A stretch of 64,000 nt of DNA, from positions 50,496,752 to 50,560,751 of the forward strand of contig CM035807.1 of the NCBI GenBank assembly GCA_020466095.1, in the 5' to 3' direction. Shown here one piece after another: positions 44,760 to 55,880 of the stretch. The notes under the pieces are model-generated. The model was not told the origin of the DNA. It made no database searches and saw only the letters and a program-made list of their open reading frames with translations. The stretch is from Chlorops oryzae (taxonomy: Eukaryota; Arthropoda; Insecta; Diptera; Chloropidae). Position 1 is the stretch's first letter; the number at the start of each line of letters is the position of its first letter. The translations under genes and the position numbers were made by a program.

Positions 44760-45230
44760 TGTTTGGGCCGCGATCGATCGGATAAAGGGATCAAGAGAAA
44801 ACGATAGATTTAGGACTTCTCTCCAAAGGTGATAGTTTCCAGAAGAACTATACTCACGTTTTTCTTTCCGGGTTCCGACGCGAATAAGGACGCAATATTC
44901 AAAATTCGATTATTTCAATATAATTATCTTATTTTACCGGAACGGAATTATTTTACAAAATAAATGTATTTGATTTCAACAAATAATATTAGGATGCCGA
45001 GCCAGGTCGGATACTTGACTGTTGATACAATAAAATTTTAGTATTACAAAAGATTAAAAAATACTCCGTGGATATACGCAAAGATAGTCCGTTATCGCGA
45101 CGCGTTGCTGTCGAAGCCCAAGAGAAGAAGGAAACCGGAAACAGTCAGACGTCATAAAAAGACCGCCCAATTGAACCAAAATTCGCCGCGGCTACTAATG
45201 TCGAGAGCAGGGCTGCATTTCACGTGTACA
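44760..45230 (-). repeat. Bel/Pao 3' LTR
   Basis: TGTTTGGG...GTGTACA on plus. Inside edge followed by CACCGGGCCCCTTGC, whose complement is a plausible polypurine tract. Confidence 0.92.
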
Positions 45231-45263
45231 TCACCGGGCCCCTTGCAGCATCGGTACAAAGAA

Positions 45264-46050
45264 CTAGAGCGAAGAGTCCCGTGATGGAGAGACCGGCTCA
45301 ATAACTAAATAGCCGAATATGGAGTTTTGTGCCATTGGAGTACCCCGAAAGTGAGGAAGAATGCCTGGACGCAACACCTTGGGATAAACATCTCCACCAA
45401 CGATTAGCTCGCATGAGGACCGAAGATGAAAAGCACTGTCCGCTAACACAACATGGTCGAATCGTTCCGGTACACTCCAGTTAACATTCTGCAGCGGCGT
45501 GGAATAGCGAACGGTGCTGGCTTGTACCTTGAACTCAAAGGTGTGCGATGAGTCGAAGTGTGGACTGAGAGTGACGGAGCACATTTGAAATTCGCCGCAT
45601 GTCCAAGTGGGGAGCTGGAGTTTTTTTAATTAATTCCCTCGAGATAACGCTGCTCTCGCTGCATGGATCGATCAGTGCGCGGATCGAGTGATTTAGATGT
45701 TGGTTTCGAATTTTGACCTGAGCTGTGGGCAGTAAGACGATAGGTTCCGGTGCTGACGCTGTGTCTTGGTTCGTCGTTCGCGAGGATGGCGGATCTTGCT
45801 TAGCTGAAGTTGCTTTGTTTTGTGGATGTAGCAATGAGTGATGTTTTTCGTGGCAGATAACACAGCGTCCGTGGCTCTTGCAATCGCTCCGCTGATGTGA
45901 GTGAGCTAAGCAATTAAGGCAGTATCGTAATTTGGTGACAGACCGGCGCCGCAATTCAGTTGTCATTAATAAAAAATTTGGACACTGGGACAGTGGATGA
46001 TGACGGCAGCATAAGCGACAGCGATACTGATGTTCACGTTTAGATGACAT
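45264..46050 (-). pseudogene. Bel accessory frame: three knuckles plus retropepsin-like domain
   Basis: Starts at ATG 46050, 93 bases after the integrase stop, in the place where other elements have env. It has CRLCCRHHPLSQC, CLNCLAHSHQRSDC and CVICHEKHHSLLH (residues 11-76). The retropepsin-like region follows: IRALIDPCSESSVIS with D128-P129-C130-S131, Cys where the element's own pol protease has Gly. After a frame change at about 45560 come LIVGGDVYPKVL and MAQNSIFGYLVIEPV, the end of the DUF1758 pattern. A CTCTATAG acceptor-like site lies just upstream. It looks like a diverged duplicate of the knuckle-protease segment of gag-pol. Its function is unknown. Confidence 0.75.
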
Positions 46051-46142
46051 TGATCTATAGAGTAGGACGAAGATAGTGGAAATTAGATGTTGATTCTTAT
46101 TGTATTTAGATAGATATATTTATATATTGGTTGGTTTGTTTG

Positions 46143-46982
46143 TTAATTTGTCGGAAGTAAAATCAGTTTTGATATAGGACGAGTGCAAATTCCCTTGCTG
46201 GTACGTATGTCCGCTACCCTGACTCTATCGTCTGGTCCTAGATAAGTTTTAACAATACGGCCTAGTCGCCATTCGGTACTTGGGAGATTGTCTTGCCGAA
46301 TAACGACGAAATCGTTCACTTTCAAGTTTTCTCGTGGTAATTTCCACCGATAACGCTTGTGTAGCTCGTGTAAATACTCATGCTTCCATCGTTCGCACAA
46401 GAAAGTATTCAAGGCTTGTACCCGGCGCCAGTGGTTTATAATGGATAAGGGTTTTGCGTGTAGAGGTGGATCGACTGTAGAAAGGAGGGGGTCCTCCAAT
46501 GAGGAAATGACCTGGCGTTAGGGCTGCGAGATCCGTAGGATCTGCAGATTGTGGACTCAAAGGTCGAGAGTTGAGACCAGCCTCAATTTTAGCAATTAGA
46601 GTTTGAAACTCTTCGAAAGTAAATTTTACTAGTCCGTCAGATTTTCTCAGATGCAATTTGAAGCTCTTTACACCTGCTTCCCATAATCCGCCCATGTGAG
46701 GAGCTCCTGCAGGGATGAAGTTCCAAGAGAGATTATGATGCGCATTGTGATTGATGGTGGCATCTTGAGAAGAGCGAAGAAAATGTTCAACGTCTCGACG
46801 AAGTACGTTCGCTGCTCCGACGAAGTTTTTTCCATTGTCAGAGAAAAAGTTGAGACGGGCAACCCCTACGGGCAGTGAACCGAGCGAATGCTGCGAGAAA
46901 CGTTTCTGTGCTTAAATCAGATGTGGCTTCCAGATGGATGGCCTTGGTGCTGAAGCAGACAAAGATGCACACGTAACCCTTG
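46143..46982 (-). pseudogene. pol: Bel/Pao integrase core end and DUF5641
   Basis: In several minus frames: CFSTKAIHLEATSDLSTETF (about 46930), then the DN..NFVGA block (about 46830), GAPHMGGLWEAGVKSFKLHLRK (catalytic Glu region, about 46680), LNSRPLSPQ and LTPGHFLIGGPP (about 46520). DUF5641 then follows (WRRVQALNTFLCERWKHEYL, NLKVNDFVVIRQDN, RLGRIVKTYLGPDDRVRVADIRT, RPISKLILLP). The stop is near 46143. At least two frameshifts. It would insert the cDNA. Confidence 0.88.
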
Positions 46983-47325
46983 TGTTAAGAATTAACAAAT
47001 GTATGTGCGTTTGCATATAAACTTAAACAGCCACTTAAAGGCAAATGCACATCAACATCATGCATTGCTTTCACATTTCATAAAACAAAAAGAAAACGAA
47101 AACCAAAGAAAAACACAATTACCAGCACGGGAAATATGACACCAGCATTCAATGAACTCAATTATTGCAAGCTTACAAAACGTGCCTTCTTTCTTTTGTT
47201 TTCGTTTGATGTATTGCCAAAATAATTTTTTGTTTGAATAAGCAAAATGTTAGTATATAAGAAGAATATTTCCAATCAATAAACAAGTCAAAATTCGAAC
47301 TTCAAAGTGTAATTATTAATCTATA
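46983..47325 (+). mobile_element. Start of another LTR (plus strand) inserted in Bel integrase
   Basis: TGTTAAGAATTAACAAATG... begins exactly where Bel integrase coding (complement, ...KGYV) stops. It contains TATATAAG (about 47253) and AATAAA (about 47277). It runs into the gap, so only the first part of the element is seen. Confidence 0.55.
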
Positions 47326-47425
47326 NNNNNNNNNNNNNNNNNNNNNNNNNNNNNNNNNNNNNNNNNNNNNNNNNNNNNNNNNNNNNNNNNNNNNNNNNNN
47401 NNNNNNNNNNNNNNNNNNNNNNNNN
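47326..47425. other. Assembly gap, 100 N
   Basis: Round placeholder length, so the true size is unknown. Different element ends, in opposite directions, lie on its two sides. Confidence 1.
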
Positions 47426-47592
47426 GCGGTTCTGATTTCACCATGTTTTAAAAACCAAATAAGGTTCCGTCTCAGCTTGACTCTTATGCTCAATGTCAAA
47501 TCACACCAACGATTTAGGATAATTCTTTGAAAATCCTTATTTTCGATTCGAATCCAACCGAAAATCGGTCGAATACCGGCTGCGCCAATTAA
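47426..47592 (-). promoter_or_regulatory. Primer site and leader of nested Gypsy element
   Basis: Primer site at 47576-47587 and non-coding leader up to the gap. Confidence 0.5.
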
Positions 47593-48077
47593 TGTTGGGA
47601 TATGGGGATTAAAAGGTATGACGCCGTGGCACTTGGGTAGGTACGCACGTCATACAATCCTATATTCCAACAAGCAGCTGGGTCAAGTACTCCGCTTATA
47701 TTGAGTGAAAGTGCTGACTTGGTGTTTTGCTGTGATGCACTTTCTTCTTCTCATTACTGTTTCTCCGCTGTGATATTGCCACAGAACATTTGACCTAGTT
47801 ATTCGCCAAAGAACAACTGACCCAGTCATAAGTGCTGAATTGCACTTCCGCGTTGCTGGTGTCGTTGTCTTTTATTGTTCTTTCTTTTTGTCTGTCTTTC
47901 TGCCAAGTTGATCGCTGCTCGCTCATCGTCGGTCGTTGTGCATGATACTTGTTGTTGTTGTTGAGTATCGGATATCATGCCCGGTTGATGAGTTACAACA
48001 TTCAAACACTTCTATAAGTTTGCAGAGGGGGAGCAGGAGGGGACCTTAATGTTGGAGTCAAGGCGTGACTCCCAACA
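47593..48077 (-). mobile_element. LTR of a Gypsy-type element nested in Bel
   Basis: On the minus strand TGTTGGGAGTC...ATATCCCAACA, 485 bp. Five bases further a primer site TGGCGCAGCCGG (47576-47587, complement) and a leader of about 150 bp run towards the N gap. So this is the 5' LTR of an element pointing left. No element body is visible. Confidence 0.65.
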
Positions 48078-48807
48078 CTTCGAAGATTAGAAAATTTTGA
48101 TTCAACAGATGTTCTTGCGGAATGTCCGCCAAAATTGCAGTAGAATTCGCAGTCCATTTGCGTAAAGTAAAACCGGCACTTTCGAGAGCTTCAGCTAGTT
48201 GACGACGGGCTTGTATGGTGGTTTCGACATCATGACCTCCAGCTAAGACATCATCGACGTACATATGATTTCTCAAAATCGATGCTGCTAACGGATGAGA
48301 ATTCTCTACATCATGGGCGAGTTGTAAAAGGGAGCGTATTGCCAAATATGGGGCGCAGTTGACGCCAAAGGTTACTGTTTGTAATTCGAAATCTTGAATG
48401 GGCTCAAAGGGGGAATGGCGAAATTGAAGACGTTGAAATGGAGTATGTTTATGATCCACTAGGATTTGCCGATACATTTTTGTGATATCTGCATTAAAAA
48501 CAAATTTGAAGAAACGCCACTTAATAGTGAGAAAAACGAGATCCGTCTGTAGCGAGGGGCCTATGTGGAGGATATCATTTAGACTGAGACCATTTGTGGA
48601 AGCTTGGGAGGCATTAAAGACAACGCGTAGGCGTGTGGTTAGACTGTCTTCCTTGATGACCGCGTGATGAGGTAAATAGTACTGCATACCCTTCTCGACG
48701 GGTGGTGGTTGGGAAACTCTGGACATATGGCCCAAAGTGACGTATTCGGCTAACACGGCATCGTATTCCGTTTTGATTTCGGGTTTTCTGCATAGACGTG
48801 CTTCATT
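48058..48807 (-). pseudogene. pol: Bel/Pao reverse transcriptase, interrupted
   Basis: Motifs on the minus strand: YYLPHHAVIKEDS, RVVFNASQ, LNDILHIGPSLQ, FNADITKMYRQI (motif A), TVTFGVNCAPYLA and MYVDDVLAGG (about 48245-48270). It would copy element RNA. Coding ends at about 48080 because a Gypsy-type LTR is inserted there. The RT thumb and RNase H part and the start of integrase are not in the window or lie in the gap. Confidence 0.9.
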
Positions 48808-49872
48808 TCAAATAAATTGATTAAACGCTAGATTTCTAGATTCGCCTAACTGAATGTGGTTCGGAAAATCGTCCTTAAATGGCAGTTGAACTATATAGCG
48901 CTCATTTGCCGCACGACGAGTGGTTTGCGAATAATGGGATTCGCACCATCGGTCTGCTTCGGAAAGAGGTTGGGCTTGTGGAACTTGCTCAATTTCCCAA
49001 AATTTGGAGATTTGTTGATCGAGAGTGACTTCTATAAAATGAGAAACAAAGGAGGATGTCTCAACAGATGGATCATTCGGAACTGGGCCTGTTATAATCC
49101 ATCCAAAAACGGTTTCTTGTGCAAGGAGAGAACCCGCGAAATTTTTCCTAAGTCCGCGCAACAAAATAGAGGGGTATAAGTCTCCTCCAATTAAGATATC
49201 GATGCTTGAACTTTTATGCAACGTGGGGTCCGCTAAACGCATGGATCGAAGCTGTTGCTCTATATCCTTGTCAAATGAAAAACTAGGTAGGCTGGAGGAT
49301 AAGGCCGCGACGACCATTGCAATGGCTTCCATTTTAAAGTGGGGATTGAGAGAGGTTCCGATGACGAGGCTGCATGCTTTCGTGCTGTGGGCTGACACGA
49401 CTCCATTGATTCCAGAAATCTGAGCTTGGATTGGTTTGGTCGGAAGACGTAATAATTTTTGGAATTTGTCAGATATGAGGGTGACTTCCGACCCTGGATC
49501 TATTAAGGCACGAGCGGTATAAGCGGTTCCATTATGAATAATTTCGACCATGGCTGTACCGAGTAGAACTTTTTTTGGTTGGAGATGGAAGGGTTGGATA
49601 TGAGTCAATCGATTGTTATTGCAAGTCGACTGAATTCCAGAAACATTGGTAGAAGGATGGTTAGACGTGGACTGTATTTGATTCAAGTTCGTAAGGGGGG
49701 CAGAAGGTGTTAAAGGAGAGGTGCGAGGAGCTCGCAGGCGTCGCCGCAGGATTCGAGACTGAATTTGAATGAGTCGAAAGGGACGTGTTAAGATCTTCTC
49801 TATGAAGAAGTGTGTGATGCTTTCGGTTACATTTGAGACATGAACGAGTGCTTTTGCAGTCTTTAAACACAT
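48808..49872 (-). pseudogene. pol: Bel/Pao aspartic protease (DUF1758) and linker to RT
   Basis: Residues 120-135 carry the retropepsin loop ARALIDPGSEVTLIS (D125-P-G-S). Residues 190-275 hold VAALSSSLPSF...LADP...IDILIGGDLYPSIL...LLAQETVFGWIITGPV, the full DUF1758 pattern. A linker (ISKFWEIEQVPQ) leads towards RT. About 50 bases with stops separate it from the RT frame at 48756. It would process the polyprotein. This is the ordinary pol protease, useful for comparison with the second protease-like frame at 45264-46050. Confidence 0.88.
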
Positions 49873-51023
49873 GTGCAGAGGCGAGACAATTGGAACAGAG
49901 CCGTAACGTTTTGACGGTTTGAGGCCTTATCGTTCATATTCATCTGAAGGAATTTTGAACAATTTCTGATAGAATGGGGTTCTGAGCAGAGTTTGCATTG
50001 AGAGGAGGACGTAGAGACGTTGGTCTGGAAGGATTGTTTGCCTTTTGGTTTCGTTGAAGAAGGGGATTCCTTTTGCGACGAGACAGTAGGACTGCGTACA
50101 TCGGAATATGCTTGAAATCTTTGAGTTAGGAAGCGATCCATGTCCTTCCAACTTGGAGTTGTTGATTTATCTTCAACGGATTGTTCCCAGAGAGCGAAAG
50201 ACACATTCGGTAAATTCGAAGAACATAAAAAGACTTGAATCGGATCCCAATTACTAACGTGGACTTGATATTGAGTAAGCGAAGAAATGCAATTATTGAT
50301 CGCCCTATGTAATTCTTTAAGTTTGGATCCAGTTTCAGTTGACACGGCAGACAAATTAAAGAGAATTTTGAGTTGGCTATTGATAAGAAGGCGCTTGTTC
50401 TCGTATCGATCCTGTAGGTTCCTCCATGCCTGGTCGAAACCATCGTTGGTTAATGGGGTCATCTTTACCAAGTCCAAGGCTTCTCCCTTTGTTTTGTGCC
50501 GTAAATGAAACAGTTTCTCCACTTTGGTTAATCTTGAATTGTTTATGTACACGGCAGAAAAAATGTCACGAAAGGAGGGCCAAGTAACATACTCTCCACT
50601 AAAAACCTCAGTATCACAAGGAGGCAGACGGATATAAGATGGGATCGATTCTTCTGTCAAATGGGTCGAAGCAGCTGGAGCAGACAATCCGGCAGACAGC
50701 TCACTTATTTTGGATAGGCATCGGACATATGCTTGATAGGTGGTATTATATTTTGAACTCACAACCGTAATATTCGCTAAATCTTGAGCACCCGGAGCAC
50801 TCAACTGCAGAAGACATTTTTGTTGAGCATCCTTAACGGCGACCCAGAGGGATTTAATTTCGTCTCGTTGGACCTCGAGTGAATAAATCGTATGCAATCG
50901 TTGTGGATTTTCATTAAAACTGACTTCAAACTGGATGAGGGAGTCCGATACGAGAGTGAAAGATTCAACCGACGACATAATGGGATCAAAGATGGAAAGG
51001 GGGTTTTTAATCGACATAGACAC
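49863..51023 (-). CDS. gag: Bel/Pao Gag (DUF1759) with knuckle
   Basis: Starts at ATG (51023), 386 codons. Residues 130-300 hold the DUF1759 region: LPPCDTEVFSGEYVTWPSFRDIF, KLFHLRHKTKGEAL and WRNLQDRYENKRLLI. A Ser/Thr/Lys-rich linker follows, then CKLCSEPHSIRNC, the first knuckle. The last residues are out of phase. The second and third knuckles (CLKCNRKHHTLLH, about 49820) are in the neighbouring frame 49661-49870, so a frameshift lies near 49890. Gag forms the particle; in Bel elements it is fused to pol. Confidence 0.9.
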   Translation of the reverse strand: MSMSIKNPLSIFDPIMSSVESFTLVSDSLIQFEVSFNENPQRLHTIYSLEVQRDEIKSLWVAVKDAQQKCLLQLSAPGAQDLANITVVSSKYNTTYQAYVRCLSKISELSAGLSAPAASTHLTEESIPSYIRLPPCDTEVFSGEYVTWPSFRDIFSAVYINNSRLTKVEKLFHLRHKTKGEALDLVKMTPLTNDGFDQAWRNLQDRYENKRLLINSQLKILFNLSAVSTETGSKLKELHRAINNCISSLTQYQVHVSNWDPIQVFLCSSNLPNVSFALWEQSVEDKSTTPSWKDMDRFLTQRFQAYSDVRSPTVSSQKESPSSTKPKGKQSFQTNVSTSSSQCKLCSEPHSIRNCSKFLQMNMNDKASNRQNVTALFQLSRLCTCV

Positions 51024-51248
51024 TGAGCTCCTTTCTCGAAAATCTGTTTACTTCTGGTTGTTTTGAATCGTTGTTAAATGAAAAATCGTTGTAAATTATT
51101 TAAAAAAAATCTTTATTTTTATTTATAATATTTATTTGTTTTGTTAGAGGAATTTTAAATTTAATCGTTGACTTGTAGTGATAGTGTAATAAGCATCTAA
51201 ATTGATTCAAAAATTCGAAAAATCACGCTTGAATGCAATGAGAAAGCT

Positions 51249-51357
51249 TAAAATCGCACCGTGTAAAGATGGCTTAAAAATCGCCCCGTGTAAAGATGGC
51301 TTAAAAATCGCACCGTGTAAAAACGGCTTAAAGGTTGCAAATTGCGCGGGTGGCTTA
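51249..51357 (-). repeat. 27-bp tandem repeats in Bel leader
   Basis: Three and a half units of AAAATCGCACCGTGTAAAGATGGCTT type lie between primer site and gag. On the minus strand they read as HGAIFKPSL-like repeats, but no start or gag fusion is seen. Confidence 0.85.
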
Positions 51358-51923
51358 AGGTGGCCTTTTCTGCGTTTGTTTCGCTTTTCTTCGGTTGGCA
51401 TGTAGGTGTATGTATAGGTGTCACTGTTCGTGGATGTGTGTGTAGGATAGCGCGGGGCTTTTAGTATGCAAAGGTATGAAAGGTTAGGATTCCCTATTGG
51501 ATTCTGATAAGAATAAGGTACGAAGAGGGGTGCTCCAATCAATGTTATGGGGATTGGAGACACGGAGGTACAATAGATATGTGTAGAAGTGCAGAAGACA
51601 AGATTATGGCTTGTCTACTGATAAATGTCTGTATGAGATATATTAAAGTATTGACGTACCTTAGTGATTCCAAGAATGGGAATGTAACGAAGGTTGCACC
51701 TTTGGTTCGCGAGGTCGGAGACAGACGCGTGGCACAGCAACACCAGTCACAGCTTCACCTGCAGCAACAACAACGACAGCACTCACGTGAATAGCGGTTT
51801 ACTTGTTTAGGATGGTTTCCGTTGGATGAGGGTGATTCCAATCGGTTTGTTTTTTTTTTGGATTTTCGCAGAATCGATCGTGGAAGAATAAAAAGAGATG
51901 AGTTTGGGTCGAGCTGAATATCC

Positions 51924-51942
51924 GGCTCGAAGGACCAGTTAA
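51924..51942 (-). promoter_or_regulatory. Bel/Pao primer-binding site
   Basis: On the minus strand the LTR end is followed by TTAACTGGTCCTTCGAGCC, a leader start common in Bel-type elements. Confidence 0.55.
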
Positions 51943-52413
51943 TGTTTGGGCCGCGATCGATCGGATAAAGGGATCAAGAGAAAACGATAGATTTAGGACT
52001 TCTCTCCAAAGGTGATAGTTTCCAGAAGAACTATACTCACGTTTTTCTTTCCGGGTTCCGACGCGAATAAGGACGCAATATTCAAAATTCGGTTATTTCA
52101 ATATAATTATCTTATTTTACCGGAACGGAATAATTTTACAAAATAAATGTATTTGATTTCAACAAATAATATTAGGATGCCGAGCCAGGTCGGATACTTG
52201 ACTGTTGATACAATAAAATTTTAGTATTACAAAAGATTAAAAAATACTCCGTGGATATACGCAAAGATAGTCCAATATCGCGACGCGTTGCTGTCGAAGC
52301 CCAAGAGAAGAAGGAAACCGGAAACAGTCAGACGTCATAAAAAGACCGCCCAATTGAACCAAAATTCGCCGCGGCTACTAATGTCGAGAGCAGGGCTGCA
52401 TTTCACGTGTACA
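51943..52413 (-). repeat. Bel/Pao 5' LTR
   Basis: Near-identical to 44760-45230. Confidence 0.92.
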
Positions 52414-52566
52414 GAGTTTAAGTTTAAAATCTTTCACAGTGAATTAAAATTTTGATTGCAACTCAAATAATGAAATCAAATATTCACTGAATACGGAAAG
52501 TTTTAAAAATTTAAATTAAGGGGGGTCTTCTTGTCTAGAAATTGAAAAATATATTTTATTCATATT
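52414..52566. mobile_element. hAT foldback, remainder of copy B arm
   Basis: Continues 44759 after the Bel insertion and matches 33917-34065. It loses identity at 52567. Confidence 0.85.
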
Positions 52567-54917
52567 CTTATAGCCTATATATTCAAAAAGAGTGTCCCAA
52601 AAGGATTTTTTTTAATTCGAAAATTAATAGAATTGCCCAAAAATAAAAAGTTTCAAAATGACAATTATAAAAGTTCAACTAAACGGGTTTTGAAACTAAA
52701 ATAAAAACTTAAAAAAAATACGAAAAGAAAAATGGATCTATTTGGGATGAAATTTTAAGATTTAAAAGTTATGTAAAAAGAGCTTTTCAGGACTCCTAAG
52801 AAGGAAAATGGAAAAAGAAATGGAATTGATTGGTAAAATCAAATTCCTTTTAAAAAGACAAAAAGGGTAAAGAAATTCAGAAGTTCATAGCTTGAAGGAA
52901 ACCTACTTTAAATTTGGGAAAATTTTCACATTTGTAATACAATAAATTACAAAGTTTTGATTAAATCCAAAAACGAAGAAGGCATAATTGATCGTAAATT
53001 TGTTAAAAACGGAAAAAATAAAAAATTTGAGAGGGAAATAAAAGGACATGATAAGTTTTTAAATTTAAGAATTAAAAATTGTATTAGCCTGAAAGAATGA
53101 ATCGGAGGCTAGGATTTAACAAACAAAATGGATTCAGGAGTGATTAAGGAAAAAAGAAAAACGATTTTGGCCAGAGGTTGTAAAGAATAAAAAAAACAAT
53201 CAGAAACCAGAAACAAAATCCTTGAAAATTTTTTAAAAAAAACCAGTGCTAAAACAGAGTAAGCCGACTTTGTTGAAAAATGGAAAGAAAAACAAAATAT
53301 GAAAAGAAATTGGATTTTATTGGTTAACAAAGCGGCTTTTAATCAAAATTCTTGAAGGACACGTAAGAGGGAAAAATAAATAAAATAGTTTTTCTAACAC
53401 TTGAAGAAAGTAAATGGATTGGAATAAGAAAAATAGTAAAAAAATGTAGAAAGGTAGTATATTAAAAATAATAAAATAAAACATAAAGGGGAAGATTTTT
53501 GGGAAATCTTCGGGGAAAAGAAGAACCCAAAATTAACGAGCTTTTCCTTATGGTTTAGAAATTGTGCTATTAAGACCTTATCTTTGAAAGGGGTTAAGTG
53601 GAATCCAAAAATGGAAAAAGGAATAAAGGTAAAGAGTTTGAAAAATAAAACAGGGTTTGAGAAACCCAAGGAAAAAAGGAGCGAAATGGGATAAAACCCG
53701 ATGGAATTTTTAAAGAGAGGTGTTACTCCCAAAAAAGAACAAATTGAAAATACTTTTAAGTGAAAAATAAATTTAAAAATTTTTATTTTTGGTAAAAAAT
53801 GAATTAAAGACGAAAATAGGGAAGGTTTTTAAAGGAAAAATTGCAAATTTAGAAATCAACCCAAGGAATATTAAAAAATAACAAATTATTTTTTTGGGCT
53901 CAGGAAAATTAGATCTGGTAGATTTTTTACAAATTTAGACAATTAAATTTTCAAAGGTAAACATATTATTTTTATTATAAAATTGAGAAAAAACCTTTAA
54001 TTTAACGTTTGATTTACAAATGTAGTGGAAACAAAAACAAAAATAAAATCTCATTTTAAAATTCAAATGAAAGATTAATAGAATATTAAGATTTAAAAAA
54101 TAAGAAAAAAGTTTCCCTAATAAGAAAACTATATTAATATTAGTAAAAATATGAAGCAAAATGAAACTGTTAAAAATAGGAAAAAATTTGAAATTAAAGA
54201 ATCGAAAAATGAAAATAATTGAAATTTAAGGAAATAAAATAAGATAAAAGATATTTGATTTAGGTTGAAAAAGCAGTTTAAAATTGCTTATCAAAAATTT
54301 TAAATTAATAAATAAAATATTTTATTCGACGAAAAAATTAAAATTAACATACCAGACAATAAAGTGGATAATTAAGTTTGGAATTAGACGGGAGGAGAAT
54401 TGTTGTGAAAATTCCTGGATATTTATTAATTTGGAAATTAATTTATTAAATCCCCAAACAAAAATCCGTGATAAAGAAAAGTAATATTTCATTTGGAAGT
54501 TAATGAATTAATTTTTAAAGGGAGTTAATAATGTTTAAAAAGAATTAAAACCAACTTTGAAAATTTGGACGGTTTATCAAAATGGTCTATCAAAAGCTAT
54601 TTGAAGTAAATATATGGTTTTAATAATAGAAAAAGAAAAATGAATTTTTAAAATCCTATCGAAATACTAATCTTCAAAACATGTTTAAAATTTGACTTAA
54701 GCAAAATTAAAATTAACATAAAAATGAGAAAAAAAATGACAATGAAAAAAAAAAAAAAAAAATCAAATTAAAACAGGAATAAACAATTTGATTTAAGACC
54801 TTTTGGGGTAAATTTTTTGGAAAAAAAGATACAAATTTTTAAAAACAGCTCAGAATTTAATATAGAAAAATATTTAAATAAAAAAAAGTAAATGAAAAAT
54901 TATTTCCTTTTTTTAAA
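52567..54917. other. Noisy sequence, degraded image of 34066-37598
   Basis: A- and homopolymer-rich. Alignable by eye in places, for example 54125-54440 with 36565-36930, with very frequent small indels. Its frames should be ignored. Confidence 0.65.
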
Positions 54918-55170
54918 GTTTTTTAAAGAGCATCTTTTCAACAAAAAAACGCGAGCGTAAGCAAGAAATGGTCTACCAACTTTAGAGAAAAATAAGGAAC
55001 GGAATAGCATTGCGAAGGTAAAAGGTAAAAATTTAAACATAAATTCACTTATCAGGACTAAATGCATTTTTCAAGCAAATGTGTACATTATATGCATATA
55101 TATATATACTATATACGTTTTCCTTTACACATATATCAAAATGACTCGAAAAGTATATGCACATACATGT

Positions 55171-55826
55171 TGTTGTGAGTTACAACATTCGTGTACTCAC
55201 TGTACTACCTAGCATGAACTGAGCAGCAGAAAAAGTCAATCGATTTCGCAAAACAGCGAATAACAGACAGAAGCGAACAAAAGAAGTGCAACGATCGAAG
55301 ACGATGACGCAATATCGTCACCAAAGCAGAACTAGAACTGGAACGCAGAAGTAGGTCAGCGATAATGAGAACGACGACTACGTAGCACAGCTGATATACG
55401 AAGTTATGGAGAAAAGCGAAATTGGGCTGAAAGTAGTTGATTCCACAACAGCAGTTCATCATTGCGGAAGTGTTCCAGATTTGGCAAGAAAGTGCAGCAT
55501 AAGCACTTTCTCCTTATAAAAGGGAAGCATCAACATCGACAAGGGGACTCCTGATTTAGTATTCAAAGTCTTAACTCCGGTGCACGTACTCACCCAAGGG
55601 CCACGACGGCGGAGCGTAGACTTAAGTGTTAGAAGGGAATTAGGGAAGTCCTTTCGATTAATTAGGAGCTAGAGTAGGATCGAAACATTGTAATTAAATT
55701 AACAAGTAAATTAATAAAAGGACTGAAACGAATTCACTGTTTCCTGGTTTTTATTTATAAAGGATATTTAGGTCTGGGTATAAGTCTGGAGGAGCCAGAC
55801 TGATTATTCCCCTAATAACCACAACA
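55171..55826 (+). mobile_element. Solo Gypsy-type LTR (copy B)
   Basis: Same LTR as 37857-38518 with the same atgt duplication (55167-55170, 55827-55830) and the same outer flanks (54918-55880 matches 37599-38572). It therefore arose by duplication, not by a second insertion. Confidence 0.88.
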
Positions 55827-55880
55827 ATGTTTACAGGTCAAAAAAGTATTTGCATGAATGCCTCGTTCATGCATGCACAT

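Larger units (their letters stand above)
44760..52413 (-). mobile_element. Bel/Pao LTR retrotransposon, minus strand, young
   Basis: Two 471-bp LTRs (44760-45230, 51943-52413), about four differences by eye, and an exact 5-bp duplication gagtt (44755-44759, 52414-52418). Reading the minus strand the order is LTR, primer site, leader repeats, gag (DUF1759), protease (DUF1758), RT, [nested LTR elements and N gap], integrase with DUF5641, accessory knuckle/protease frame, LTR. Five-base duplication and domain order are diagnostic for Bel/Pao. Low LTR divergence means a recent insertion. Frames are nevertheless broken in several places. Confidence 0.95.

Noticed and set aside
47302..47499. Frame spanning the gap
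   Set aside because: Consists largely of translated N.
48482..49423. Plus-strand frames of 61-107 codons
   Set aside because: Antisense shadows of Bel pol, whose minus frames carry all recognised motifs.
51249..51357. 27-bp direct repeats as a CRISPR-like array
   Set aside because: Units are contiguous without spacers and lie in the leader of a retrotransposon in an insect-like genome.
53109..54484. Phe/Lys-rich frames on both strands
   Set aside because: By-products of A/T-rich noisy sequence; no motif and no match to copy A frames.
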